Assembly (NCBI GenBank): GCA_023014335.1
Contig: JAECYW010000024.1
Span: 868,001-932,000 of the forward strand
Length of the DNA: 64,000 bases
Source: Galerina marginata
Lineage: Eukaryota; Basidiomycota; Agaricomycetes; Agaricales; Galerinaceae
Direction of reading: 5' to 3'
Part shown: positions 47,939 through 59,451 of the stretch, in pieces
Layout of the letters: the number at the start of each line of letters is the position of its first letter
Position numbering within the stretch: the first letter of the stretch is position 1
The notes under the pieces: generated by a model
Told to the model about the DNA's origin: nothing
What the model saw: the letters and a program-made list of their open reading frames with translations, nothing else
The model's database searches: none
Program-made: the position numbers and the translations under genes

Positions 47939-49788
47939 ATGGGTCAAGGATACCTACAGTCGATATCCCACCCAGAGCTCGAGCTGAGAATGAATGTTAT
48001 CGGGAACGAATACTCAGAGCATGCGCGCTATTTTCCACACCAGACCTCCCTGGATATACTCGAAGTTTACCCCGACGGCAAGGTGGTAGAAAAGGAGGGG
48101 TTTGGGTGCGAAGAGTTCGCAAACTATTGCGGCCTACTGGTATGGTCACCTTTCTGCTCGTGAAAGTGGTCTCAATTGCCTCAGGACATTAAACATCAGG
48201 CTGATAACATGATAGAAGACCCCGAGCCCTTGATACGGGTATTGTACGTTTACGATTCCAAGGGCTTACTTCACGCTGCAACGTCTGCTAATCGATTATC
48301 ATAGTTTCCTTCACGATCTCTTCACTCCTCCTGCAACGGGCGTCAACCAAGCATACCTCCCACCGAACATCATAAGCGCTGTGAACATGAATGACTTGAC
48401 GGCTGTGTTACTTCATCGATATTTTGGTGTTCCCATACTATTCTTGCAGGACTTAATTCCCGTCATCACCTACCGAACCATCGGAAATGCTACGTTCATT
48501 AGGAAAGATACAGAAGGCAGGAAGATTTCGATCGGTATCGTCACTTTTACTTTGTTGCACCAACAATTCTCATTCGCAGCTGCTTTCAGATGGATACTAC
48601 CAACTTTGCTCGGACTACATAAGCAACAAGGTCTCCTATACTTGGTTCTCCATGAGTCTGCAGAGTGGGAAGTCCTCGAACTACGTCATTCACAAATGCC
48701 CTAACATTGTAAAGCAACTTATGGTGGAGTGCGCAAAAGGACCTAATCCGCTGTCACTATCGCGGCCATTCGTAATCGACGCCTTTCTGATGAACGACTG
48801 CGTAATGAGAATGAACCGTGAAATGATGAATCCTCGTCAAAGTTTAATTAAAATTGTGAGTGTATCGGGGTATACCTGCTATCTACGTAGTCTTACAAGA
48901 TTCTACTCAGGAACAAACCTCATTCGGCGAGCCAATGCAATCGGAATCAAAAGAACAAATCGAAACCATCAAGCTTCTTCATAACATCGGCAGAGAGTTC
49001 CGACTTATGAAGGACACACTTCACTCAGTTCAAGATACAATGGATTATATGGTCGCTGTTCAGATCCAGCACGCTGGCTTAACCTCGTCAGAATCCACTG
49101 CGACAGAGATCCCTGACATGGATTCCGTTCGGGAATCCTTCGCAATATTAAAATCCAAGGCAAACTGGATTATCCGCGAGCTTTCTAGTCTCGTAGACCG
49201 GGCTTCCCTTAAGATTGGCTTGGAATACAGCCTCGCGAACCAGCGCGACAGTCGAACTCAAGTGAATATCGCGACATTGACCAAGGATATTGCGTTTGCG
49301 TCTCAGGAAGACAGCTCCTCAATGATAACGTCTGTTATATCCATCTCCCATAATTTGCCTTGCTGATCCTTAATCTACGTTGTTATAGCATGGCGGCCGT
49401 TACGATGTTCTTCCTTCCAGGTACATTCGTGTCAGCCATCTTCAGTATGGCGTTTTTCAGTTCATCTGGGGAACATGGGAAATTAGGCGTTGCGCCTCTA
49501 TGGTGGCTCTTTCCTGCGATAACAATCCCGTTGACGATCCTGGTTTTTCTGGTCTGGATATTCTGGCGCCGCCACAGAAATGCCATCAAACAGAAAAAAC
49601 TCAGAGCATTAACTGCGCAGGACCCAGAAATGAGCTTTGAAACGGAATCTGCCTTTAGTTATACACAAAGCCGGGTTTCGAATAAGTGGTACAGGAAAGC
49701 GAGCAAAGGTTTGTTTCGGTGGAGACTTCGAACCGCGTCGGCCCAGCGGACACCAAGCGACAGTGAGTCGAATTTTGATAAGGAATAA
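47939..49788 (+). CDS. CorA-like membrane protein
   Basis: Fungal protein with the general plan of CorA Mg2+ transporters: a long soluble N-terminal region, a helical stalk, and two C-terminal TM helices. It starts MGQGYLQSISHPELELR. Recognisable stretches are VNMNDLTAVLLHRYFGVPIL, YYQLCSDYISNKVSYTWFSM and the stalk TIKLLHNIGREFRLMKDTLH. TM1 is MAAVTMFFLPGTFVSAIFSM and TM2 is LWWLFPAITIPLTILVFLVW, followed by a basic, Ser-rich tail. The canonical GMN motif between the helices is not seen, as in many fungal family members, so Mg2+ transport is uncertain. Five introns; the junction near 48856–48888 keeps frame with donor GTGTAT. Stop at 49786–49788. Confidence 0.78.
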
Positions 49789-50531
49789 CGTTCAGGAACC
49801 CGACTTGCAATTGTATAATGTTTTTTTACCATACCGCGCTACTTCTGGTTGCAAATTTAAATGAGAAAAGGTTGTTTGCTCAATGGACACGAAAATTTTG
49901 CGGAGTGACTGGATAAAAATGAGCAATAAATGTCCAGCTGTCGAGGGGGCCCTTACTTGAATTTTACCTGCGTTCATTCGTTACCCCGACTTAATTGGCT
50001 GGAGACGAAAATCAGGCGGAACCTGATACAAGGGCTGCGCCTTGACTTGCTCATCGTTGGGAATTCGTTTTTTCCTCTCTTGTTCTTGAGCCGTCGCTGG
50101 CTGTCTACTGTGCCGGTATAGTTAAGATGCGGAATTAGAACCACCGGCAATTCTTGGGTTGGATATTAGGAGAAACGAGTACTCTTCGCTACAGAATTTG
50201 ACACCAGCTGAGCACGGAGTTTATTTGTCCAGGAAGCAAGGCAGGTCTGACGAAAATCGCCAATATTTGGCCAACTAATTACGGATCCGTCAACTCCAAA
50301 AGGGGAGTCGATCACTGAGCCAGCGGTGATCGCCAAACGTCTGATGAAGACGAGGGAACAAAATTTCAAAGGAGATTTTTAATAGCATAAAGTACAGGAT
50401 GAGCAACGTAAGTTGCATATATGAGTGGGGGTGCATTATACATTATTTTCAAACAAATAAATCTTGAGAGTAATGGTATGCTATCGTCCAAAGTAGGCTT
50501 CGGGTTCACAAACCAGAAGTTTAACAAGGAG
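49789..50531. other. Convergent intergenic region
   Basis: About 740 bp between the 3' ends of the CorA-like gene and SET paralogue 4. No feature recognised. Confidence 0.55.
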
Positions 50532-51982
50532 TCAGTGAGCTGTCGACCTGTATCTTTCGTATTCTTCTAAGTAATTCTTCGCCTTCTCTGGTAAGCCCAA
50601 TTTTACATACAATTGGTGGATCACAAGAAGTAGAGACGCATAAGCGCCTCCGATGTGCAAACCTTCTTGGATCAGCATCTCCCGGAACTGCAGGACGGGG
50701 TCTAACGCATTCTCAGTGACGTGCGGTGCTGCGATCAACTGCACGACCTCGCGGATGCGGTCCGTGAGGCGCTGCTCGTATTCTTCCCGGAATTTGTCGG
50801 TTTCAGGAGTCGCATTCGCGCAGGAGGTGCATTCACATACGATTCCGTATGGGGCGAGCTCAGCCTGTCGTCGAGCCACAGATTGGTTTAGAGCACAGTA
50901 CGCAAAGAAGAGCTGCTCCCCGGTTGTTATATCACGTCTCGCAGTAAACTGGAACGAGAATGATGGGAGAGAGAAATCGTGGGCAACGTTGGGCATGCAA
51001 CTGCAACAGATGATTCAGAACAGGACGAATATAAGAAGTGAAAAATTATACCTGTGATTGATTCTAGAGCCGATGTTGGCTACACCTGTATACGCCGTGG
51101 CATCTTCTGGATGTCGGTCTTGCCCGTCATAAAGATCGCAGATACTATAGCCATTGGTGCGCACAATCCCAAGAAGCGGACCACTCCCGTCTTCTGTATG
51201 ATTATTCGCAAGGGACCTAAACGCGGACTGATCCTCTGGATTCATCCTGTTGACCGCAATTTTGAGCTGTTTTTCCCATTCAAACATCGTTATCATCTGG
51301 TGTGTTTTGTTATCATAACCCTCGGGCATTCGGATTCCTAAAGACCCAAGATTACGAGGAATGACGAGGAGTGGACGCTCAGAGAAGATGAGGTCGCCGA
51401 TTTTGATATCCCGAGTCGCGAACACGCCCATCCCCATGGTAGGTGTGGGTCTGACGACGTAGGCTGGTGGTCCGACTGGCTGAGGTACGGGTTGGGGGTA
51501 GTCTGGTAGATCAAGTATCTTGCGCTTTGTTTGGGCAAGCACGATCCATTGACTATGTCCATCTGGGTCGGGCGGTTCATTGACGAGCTTGGCTGGGATA
51601 GTAGTTAGGACGATTGTATTTTCCGGGTGGTCGATTTTCGTTGGGTCAGTTTCAACCAATGTAAAACCGCTGGGCTGGTAGTCTTCAGGGATCCCTAAAG
51701 AGTGAGTTCATCGATCAAATTTTCCATGAGTGTTGGCGATCAATGAATTACCTGTATTTTCAACTTTGCCATATACGAGCTTGGTGGCTGTCTTCTCCTT
51801 CATCAGCGTCTCCTCTGAAAGTAGGAACGAATTAGTAAGACTCTTTTTTAAGCCAAAAGCGTCTTGCCTGTACTCTGCATCGCTGCAGATGGACGAGCAA
51901 CAGTAGAGGGCTGAAGATTGGTTGAAGTTGAATGGGGCGGTTTCGCTTGGACTTTGGAGTTGTTAGGAATCCTTCGTTTCAT
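50532..51982 (-). CDS. SET-domain protein, paralogue 4
   Basis: Predicted protein-lysine methyltransferase closest to paralogue 2. It starts MKRRIPNNSKVQAKPP, a basic Ser/Pro-rich tail, then an exon with KLVYGKVENTG. The core has GHSQWIVLAQTKRKIL, then MGMGVFATRDIKIGDLIF, DGSGPLLGIVRTNGYS, NHSCMPN formed by splicing, GEQLFFAYC and CECTSCANATPETDKF. It ends in a helical C-terminus, EEYERYRSTAH, with the stop at 50532–50534. The NHSC intron lies in the same place as in the paralogues but contains a stop codon here, so retention would truncate the protein. Target unknown. Confidence 0.87.
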
Positions 51983-53696
51983 GAAAGTTGGCTTCGCTGG
52001 TATCTGGGACGTAGAAATATAAAGCAGATTTAAACTCCCGAATTTATGGGAATTCAAAAAGGACATTTTCTCAAACTTCAGATACCTCACCTTTCGCCAA
52101 TTTTAGCCAAGTCCTTGAATCCTAGGCCCGTCGATGCCGGATGCATGCAAATTCCCTATTCAATGTTTCCGAACGAAGAGTCCGACAAAAAGTTTTTTTG
52201 CAAGCCCCTGTAACCCTTCACCGATGATGATCGGGTGAGGCAGAGTTCTGCCTCGATGTTGAGAATACTCAAGGACAAACCCGTTTCCGACAAAAGCGTA
52301 CGTACAAAAAGGACAGCAGGGGACGCGACGACTAAATCAAGTAGCCAGAATATGTCGTTCATTGCTTGCTGGTCGATCGATAAGGCATCGAGGCAGACGA
52401 AAATCCGTCCGTGGATCCGGAGCAAGAGTGCCATTGAATAATAGCAGCGAGCCTGAAGCGGTGGCCATCCCGTCTACCCGACGAGAGAAATGGTGGCAGA
52501 CGGCCGAGGTCCTATGCACTCTTGAGGTACAGGACGTGCTCATAATATATGTTCAGCATTTAGATGACTGGCGTAGCTCAGATGCTTGTAACGCACCACT
52601 GTAGTGACGATCCGGGGTAATTTTGATAGGCCATCGATAACACGGGCGTCAATCTGCGTGCACGCCATGTGAGAAAGCCTGATAGTCATTTCTGAGTCAT
52701 TTCGTACCCATTCCCACAGAAAGGTGAGGGAAAATGTATGCGTGTGTCGGCGTGGGGAGACCAAGCCAGTCTCCCCTGTTTCCAGATTACAGATCCGAAC
52801 TCCAGAATATTCTCCGTGGGGTGTAGTCATATTAAAACTATCCAAACCTTTCTTGTTTAATTCTAGATTGCTGTACTCCCTGTACTGCCTGTCTCCGATG
52901 CTGCCCGTGGGCTGCGTCGAAGAAAGAAACGACGTAAGCCCGGGTTTAAATCAAGGAAAGATGATGATGTATGCCTATAACCCTCCTGAGTTTGATTGGT
53001 GCTGAGTCTGGTCCGCTGCACTTTGAACGGTATTAGAACCAATATATTTAGGCGGCGGACGCGGAAATACTTCATAAGATCCAGAGCTCCTTTCCCATGG
53101 TTTCTGTGGGACTGAATTTCGAGGTAAATTTTGAAGGAATGCGATAGAAAGGATGGAAAATACCCATTTTAACACTTGGAGATCGAGATGCACGTAGATG
53201 AAGGTTTTTCAGGGGCCCGCTGGGTTGGATCTACAAATTAGTTGGAGTCACCAAGGTTGATTTTGTTTCATCATAGGCGTCAAACCAAGCAATCAGTGCC
53301 GTTGGAACTGGGGCCTGAGGCCTGAGGTCTCGCCTCAGGCCTGAAGCTTGAAGCGTTGATCTTTGTGTCAGCTCTGCTAGTAGATTTTTAAACCCTACCT
53401 TCTCTATCGTTGCAATCAACAACCTCGACTCAGATGACGAGATTGAGCAGCATAGATTACACTTGCTGATTAGAACAGGAAGGGGTGGTTCATGAATGGA
53501 CCGACGAAGAAGGAGGTGAAAAACAAATGTAGCGGCTGCTGTACGGCAACCATTTGTGGGGATGTGGCTGTGCTAGCACCCGCAATGCGCCGATGAACCT
53601 GCAGGCTCGTCTTCAACATGTGACGAAGCCACGAATTCTCCTTCAACTTGAGGCATGGCTCACAGTGGTGTCATCCATTTTTCTTTCCTTTGAGTA
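51983..53696. other. Intergenic, no recognised gene
   Basis: About 1.7 kb. Minus-strand frames at 52156–52434 and 52540–52845 (the latter with GEYSGVRICNLETGETG) look somewhat protein-like but match no family I know and could not be joined convincingly. A GC-rich hairpin lies at 53312–53341. Confidence 0.4.
53312..53341. repeat. Perfect 10-bp hairpin
   Basis: GGCCTGAGGC (53312–53321) pairs with GCCTCAGGCC (53332–53341) across a 10-nt loop; CCTGAGG-type words are also repeated nearby. Function unknown. Confidence 0.7.
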
Positions 53697-56600
53697 ATGC
53701 CTGGTTTGCGACCTCCTTGTTGGCCCTCAAGAACCCTTTCTCACTTCGACGAACAGGAACCATCAGTGAGGTTTCTTTTTATTGGTTGAGATGATGTTAA
53801 ATTATTCGACTGCCAGGCCATTTCTGTGAAGGCTGTTTCTCGTAAATCCGCCAATTCAGGGAAGGCGGGCAGCATCGTAGCAAAGCCAACCTCAGCGGAG
53901 TACGCCTTTGATGCAGCATCTGGGTTTCTTGATGTGCTCGAGGCCGTGGCCGAACAAATCCCTCTCCCTGGCGTCGCTACCGCTGTTAAAATTGCGAAGA
54001 ATATCATGCAGGCGTGCGATGTTAGCAATTATAATTCATTAATATCGAGACAAGTTGACTGATCTCTTGCGTCGTAGGACAGCCATGCCACCTTAGAACG
54101 GGCCGAGGAGCTAAAGCAGCGCATCAAGATACTTGTGACAATTTTGGTAGACGAACTGAAAGGGAAGAAGGGGGAAGAAATCCAGGCAGAACTTCAGAAA
54201 GATATAGAAGCCCTCTCCAAGTATGCGTTACTTTGTGGCTCATCAAATTTTACGCTAATTTTAAACGTTTTCTACAGCGACCTGGAATACGTCTACGAAA
54301 AAATCAACGATATCGCGTCTCAAAATGCGCTTCTCTTGATCGTCTTCAGGAGTCTCAACGAGGACAAAGTGAAAAAATGCGTGGGTCGCCTAGAGCATTC
54401 ATTGGAAAACTTCACCGTAAGATGTCTTCAATCATAAATCTAATTAGGCGTTGGGCTAACTCGCTCACTTCTCAGCTTGTCCGCCAGATCAACGACGCAA
54501 AACTTCTGGATGCATTGGAACAGGAAATACTCGCCTTTCATGCGAGCTATCAGAAATCGTTGGACAGCATGAAAGGAAAGGTTGACCACATTCACGCAAC
54601 GCTTGATGATGTCAAAGCTATACTCGAAGAGCGCCGTGACCTACCCGCCACGTCCACATCGCGACCTCGCTTTCGCGCTGCAGTTCCTGCCAAAAGCAGT
54701 ATTTTTCACGGTCGCGATCTCCTCGTTGATGAGCTCGTGCACATCCTGACATCATTGAACTCGAACAGCCCGAAGCGACCTCACATCTGCCTTCTCGGAC
54801 CAGGTGGGATGGGCAAAACTTCCACCGCACTCGCTGTGATGGCACACCCAAACACGAGCAAAACTTTCTCGCAGGAAAACCTGATATGGGTGCCCTGCGT
54901 TAAAGCGACTTCGTATTCATTATTCCTCGACACCCTCTACTTTTCACTAGGGACAAAACAAAACACTGGCGACCCTCGAAGAGATATCATTGCGGAAATC
55001 AAGGCCTGTAGAGACGCCGTCGTGCTCTTACTCGACAACTTTGAGACGCCATGGAACTTGATTGATTCTCGGGCGGAAACAGAGGAACTGCTCAATGAAA
55101 TTGGCCAGATACCACAGGCCACTCTATTCGTCACCATGAGATCATCTAACCCTCCTGGAAATGATAAGCAATGGCGATGGTTTAACCTTGAAGCGGTCGA
55201 CGAGAACGCTGCTCGTCGTATCTACCAGGACATATATTCGGCTGGTAGCAATGATCAGGAGCTTTCGGCGCTATTGGAAACCTTGGGTCATATGCCCTTA
55301 GCGATTACTCTTATGGCGAATACGGCAAGAATGACTAGATTGGGAGCAGGCGAGCTCATGGAGGAGTATACGCGAATAGGGACGGCAATGCTCGGACAAG
55401 GAACGGATGCTAGACATAGCCTCGATGTCTGTATCAACCTTTCAATCCAGAGTCCCCCTATGAAGAAGCACCCGGAGGCATACAGTCTTCTCGAAACTCT
55501 TGCCATGATGCCCGTTGGCACCACGTACGACGCCCTGAAGAAATGGTGGGCTTGCGATTCGTCAAACCTTATTGGCGCCCTTCAAGTTCTTGGTGAAACC
55601 GCCCTCGTGCAACGGCGAGACGCGCGCTATTCCGTTCTCCCGGTAATTCGATCGTATCTTCTCGACCCATCTCGTCTCCAAAGCCATGTTCGTAGTGCGA
55701 CGATTGCATCGGCATGTAAATTCCTCACCCAGCATAGCTCATCTCCGGGTGATGAAAGCTTCAAGGAGCACGTTTCCATGATTTCAGCAGAGGAGGAAAA
55801 TCTGCAGGCAATTCTTCTCGGCGCTGCCGATCCGCAACCCAGTTTGATCGAAGCAATGCTGGTGTTAGTACAACACCAGTTATTGACTCGGCCTCGACTC
55901 GAGGTCATTGAACACGCTGTGGGTCTTGCACGAAAAATAGAAGGTGACCAGACTCTTCTTGCCGAAGCCTTGAGCTGCTATGGAAAGATCCTCCACAATT
56001 TTGATCGTTATGATCAGGCTGAAGAACAATTCCTTCTTGCCCGCCAAATATTCCTCTCCATCCCAGATAAACGACAGGCTGCCCGGTGTTCACTTAATCT
56101 CATACCCTTGTACACCGAGCGCGACGCAAATGGATTCGAACAAAAGCTGGAATTGGCTTTGGAAGCCAAGTCAGTATTCGAGGAGCTCGGCGACGACCAG
56201 GGTGTTGCCCTTAGTCTCTATTCACTCGGGATGACGTATGGTCAAGAACCTGATGGACTTGACGTGAAGGGTATCGAATTTCTTACCAGTGCAAGAGACA
56301 TGTTCAAGAACCTCGGGGATTCCCTCAATCACGCGAAATGCACGTACTTCCTGGAGCAGATTTATTATTGGGACGAGAGATATGACGAAGCATTGACAAC
56401 CGGACGCGCTGCGGTTAAGGAACACGAAGATATTGGACAATACGCGGGGGATCCCATGATGGTTCTTGGACGAGCATTATTCATGAAGGAAATGTACCAA
56501 AATGCTCTCGATACGTTCGTTCGCACTCTTGAAATTTGTAAATCCTACGGCCGTCCGGCAGATATCGCACAAGCCCTTGAAATGATCGGACGCACTTGGG

Positions 56601-56794
56601 CAAGGTTGGGTCGAAAGGCAGACGCCCAAGGCGCCTATGCGGAAGCTATGCGGTACTACGGGGCAATTCAGATGGAGCAGGGAGAGCAGGACATAAAGCG
56701 CTGCCGTTTTCTAATTCGTCAAGCAGAGGATCCACTTCTGATCCCCACTGACGAGGATAAAGAAGCGCTGCTCATCTTCTACAACGGTTTTTGA
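53697..56794 (+). CDS. STAND protein: MLKL-like helices, NB-ARC, TPR
   Basis: NLR-like signalling ATPase of about 950 residues. Start MPGLRPPCWPSRTLSHF at 53697. The N-terminal helical domain (about residues 50–200: SGFLDVLEAVAEQIPLPG, ERAEELKQRIKILVTILVDE, DLEYVYEKINDIASQ) resembles the MLKL-type four-helix bundle found on many Agaricomycete STAND proteins. The nucleotide-binding domain starts at SIFHGRDLLVDELV, with Walker A GPGGMGKTST, Walker B VVLLLDNFETPW and GHMPLAITLMA. TPR-like helical repeats follow (QTLLAEALSCYGKILHNFD, DIAQALEMIGRTWARLGRKA). Introns lie only in the first 800 bp; the rest is one long exon to the stop at 56792–56794. By analogy with NB-ARC/TPR proteins it may act in non-self recognition or programmed cell death, which is inference. 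Confidence 0.87.
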
Positions 56795-57035
56795 TATCTT
56801 TTGTGCCGTAGTGGAGTTTGGAGTCGGATTTTATGTACCTCAAAATCTTTCTTGCTAGGAACGAACTGGAATGTAAATATACTCTGAGTATAATTTGGCT
56901 GGCTATTACTAACGCACAGAAAAGATTGGACAGAATTACACAAGGCAAGGTGAATGGAGCTGCTTTACGGGTAAATAGGAAAAGCACAACAATTCTCGAC
57001 GAATCTGATTTGTACAATTATTTAAGAGGTGAAAA
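56795..57035. other. Convergent 3' region
   Basis: About 240 bp between the STAND stop and the orphan gene's stop; no feature. Confidence 0.5.
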
Positions 57036-57460
57036 TCACCAAGTCACCTTTACAATCGTCGTTTCTTCCGTCGCAACTTCACCGTCTTCTGGATTGAGGT
57101 AGAGGTGAGCACCTTTGCTGCCCGGATTGACAGTAAGCATAAGGTGCGATTTGTCTTTAACACGGTTTCCAATGGGTCCTGTGGTATTGTGAACCGAGCC
57201 CCTAGAAGGGACGGTTCTGTTAAATCAAAGAGAAATTGTGCTATTGGTATAACGACATACACAATTTTAACTTGAGAGACTGGGCCGCTCAGGTGGCCAT
57301 CGAAGAGTTTGGCCAAAACCGCTTCCTTTACTAGACGAATTTCCTGCTTGGCGACTTCCCAGTTGTCGTCTTCCTTTAGGTTTTTGAAAATTCTAACGTT
57401 CCCCACTTGTTCATCGATCACTAAGTGTACTTGTGGTTGACCTTGGTTCTCCTCGGACAT
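57036..57460 (-). CDS. Orphan 121-residue protein
   Basis: I do not recognise this family. The first exon encodes MSEENQGQPQVHLVIDEQVG and continues through NWEVAKQEIRLVKEAVLAKL to VSQVKIV. A consensus GTATGT donor and CTAG acceptor remove a 60-nt intron and continue GSVHNTTGPIGNRVKDKSHL, then LTVNPGSKGAHLYLNPEDGE, with the stop at 57036–57038. Without splicing the frame ends in a run of basic residues that looks non-coding, so the spliced model is preferred. The protein is small, soluble, without signal peptide or TM, with alternating beta-like and helical segments. It lies between a STAND protein and a kinase, transcribed against both. Confidence 0.65.
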
Positions 57461-58166
57461 AACTTGAAATACATAGCGTTAATGAGGCACGAAGAAAAAG
57501 ATGGACTGGTACGTACTCTGGTTGTGAAAAGCAGGCGACTTGTGGTTTGAGATATTTGAGCTTGAGAACGCGCTGAGGAAAAGTGGGGAATGAATGTAGT
57601 TCAATAAACTATGGCTCCGATGGATTTGGGAGCGTATAAATATGCTCCCGGAGGTTATTTGTTTGTCTTACAGTCGCATGATTGACTCGCCCTGCAGATT
57701 GAATGTAGGTCCGTACAGAATTCTACAGTGTCTGCATTTTGTTTTACAGGCACAGTAAGTCAAAGGCTTAAAGCCCCTGTATTCACGAAACTGGGGGGAG
57801 CGGGGTACCTCTTGGTGTCTACGAAAGCAGCTTTGACAGCCCGGAGGAATTTTTTGCCCTCATTCTAATACCCAATCCGACCAACGACGTCGGATGAGAT
57901 TTGTGTCCGCGGCAAAAATTCTCAGGACTTTAAACTCCTGGACAAAGGTGCTCCGTTGACCTTCAAATAAAGCTAAATGACCCTCTTAATCTACTCCGAT
58001 TTTTTGAAATGGCACAAGGTTCAAAGCTTTCGAAATGAGCTGACCTTGCCCGGGTTGCCCCCTGAGTGGTGCCAAGAGATGGGTTCCGCATCGGGCCGGA
58101 AAAGTGAGCCAAAATAAGCCGACGTCGCTGCCCAAAACATTTCTATGTTCTTCTCCACCATCACCA
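57461..58166. other. Divergent intergenic region
   Basis: About 700 bp between the starts of the orphan gene (minus) and the kinase (plus). It holds the presumed promoters; no specific site recognised. Confidence 0.5.
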
Positions 58167-59451
58167 ATGTACATCCAATACCCGAACATGGAGCTCGTTT
58201 CGTACTACTGCAAAGGAGGCTACCACCCCGTTGACCTCGACGACGTATTCCATGACCGATATCGCGTAGTCAGCAAGCTCGGGCATGGGATGTACGCCAC
58301 TGTCTGGCTCGTCGAAGACATGGATTTACAACGCTTAGCTTCCCTTAAGGTCCTCGCTGCTGAAGTCTCTAGCATGTCTTCAGAAGTCGATGTTCTTCGT
58401 CATCTCAGGCGACATCAGGAACAAAATCCACCAGGTGCCGGCGCGGAGCATGTGGTGAAGGTGTTCGACGACTTCGAGGTTGAGGGCCCGAACGGCACTC
58501 ACCGTTGCATTGTGACTGAGCTCCTAGGTCCAAGTCTGGGTGTTGATCTCGAAGCGATGTATGACGACACTCCAGTCCCATTCCGTGTCACCAAGAGGAT
58601 GGTGCCTCAAATCGCTCGTGGAGTGGCGTACCTTCACAGATGTGGTATCGTACATGGAGGTGCCGTATTTTTTCAACGGAGCTATAACTCTACTGAAGAA
58701 AAATTACCCTTTAGATCTCCACGTTGGAAACGTGCTCTTATACCACCCAAAATTCGAGCATTTGTCCCTACAAGATTATCAGAATTACTTTGAAAAATCG
58801 GAGGGGACTCCTCCAAGCCACTGGGACAAGTCTCCTCTCGCGGAAACCGAGCTCGCTCATCTCCCCAAGAAGCTACACAGTGCACCACACTTTTTACCAC
58901 TCCTCGAACTCTGTTTAGCCTCCACAGACAGCATCCACGTCAAAATATGTGACTTCGGCGAAGCATTCCTGTGCTCAACCAACGACAAATCTGCGCGCAA
59001 CGTGATCCAACTTAATACCGCACGTCCCTACTGCGCCCCCGAAATCATATTCCGCGAACCCGCCCCTGGTCCTCCAACCGATATCTGGGCCCTAGCGGTA
59101 CTTATACACATGGTTCTCAGCGGCAATTGCGAAGTCTTTCCCATGCGCCGCGACAAGGACAAGATATTGCTCCGCGAGATGGTGTTGGTCCTTGGAAAGC
59201 TTCCAGATAGATGGTGGACCCTATGGAAGGAGCGGGCGGAATACTTCGATGAGGACGGGAAGTTTATTGGAGATCGGCCGGATTTGTTTCGGTCCACGGG
59301 GAAATTGTTGAAGGTAGGGGGGTTGGGCAATAATGATAAGGTTGTGTTGGAGGACCTAATGAGAGGAATGCTACGGTATGAGATGGAGGATAGAATCACG
59401 GCAGACACGGTTGTAAAGCTGATACCAGGGTCATGGCTTAGCGGTTCATAA
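58167..59451 (+). CDS. SRPK-like protein kinase
   Basis: Ser/Thr kinase of the SR-protein-kinase group. I chose the ATG at 58167, before MYIQYPNMELVSYYCKGGYH; the ATG at 58188 (MELVSYY) is an alternative. The hallmark GGYHPVDLDDVFHDRYRVVS leads to the glycine loop KLGHGMYATVWLVED, lysine in LASLKVLA and helix C with EVDVLRHLRRH. A short intron is removed between RCGIVHG and the next exon, giving the catalytic loop HGDLHVGNVLLYH. DFGEAF is the Mg2+ motif, RPYCAPEIIF the APE region, and TDIWALAVLIHMVLSG subdomain IX. It ends PGSWLSGS with a stop at 59449–59451. The spacer between the catalytic loop and DFG is relatively long, as in SRPKs. Likely substrates are RS-domain proteins, by family. Looks active. 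Confidence 0.88.

Noticed and set aside
58104..58166. Upstream extension of the kinase frame
   Set aside because: It would begin with GTG, not ATG; the first ATG is at 58167.
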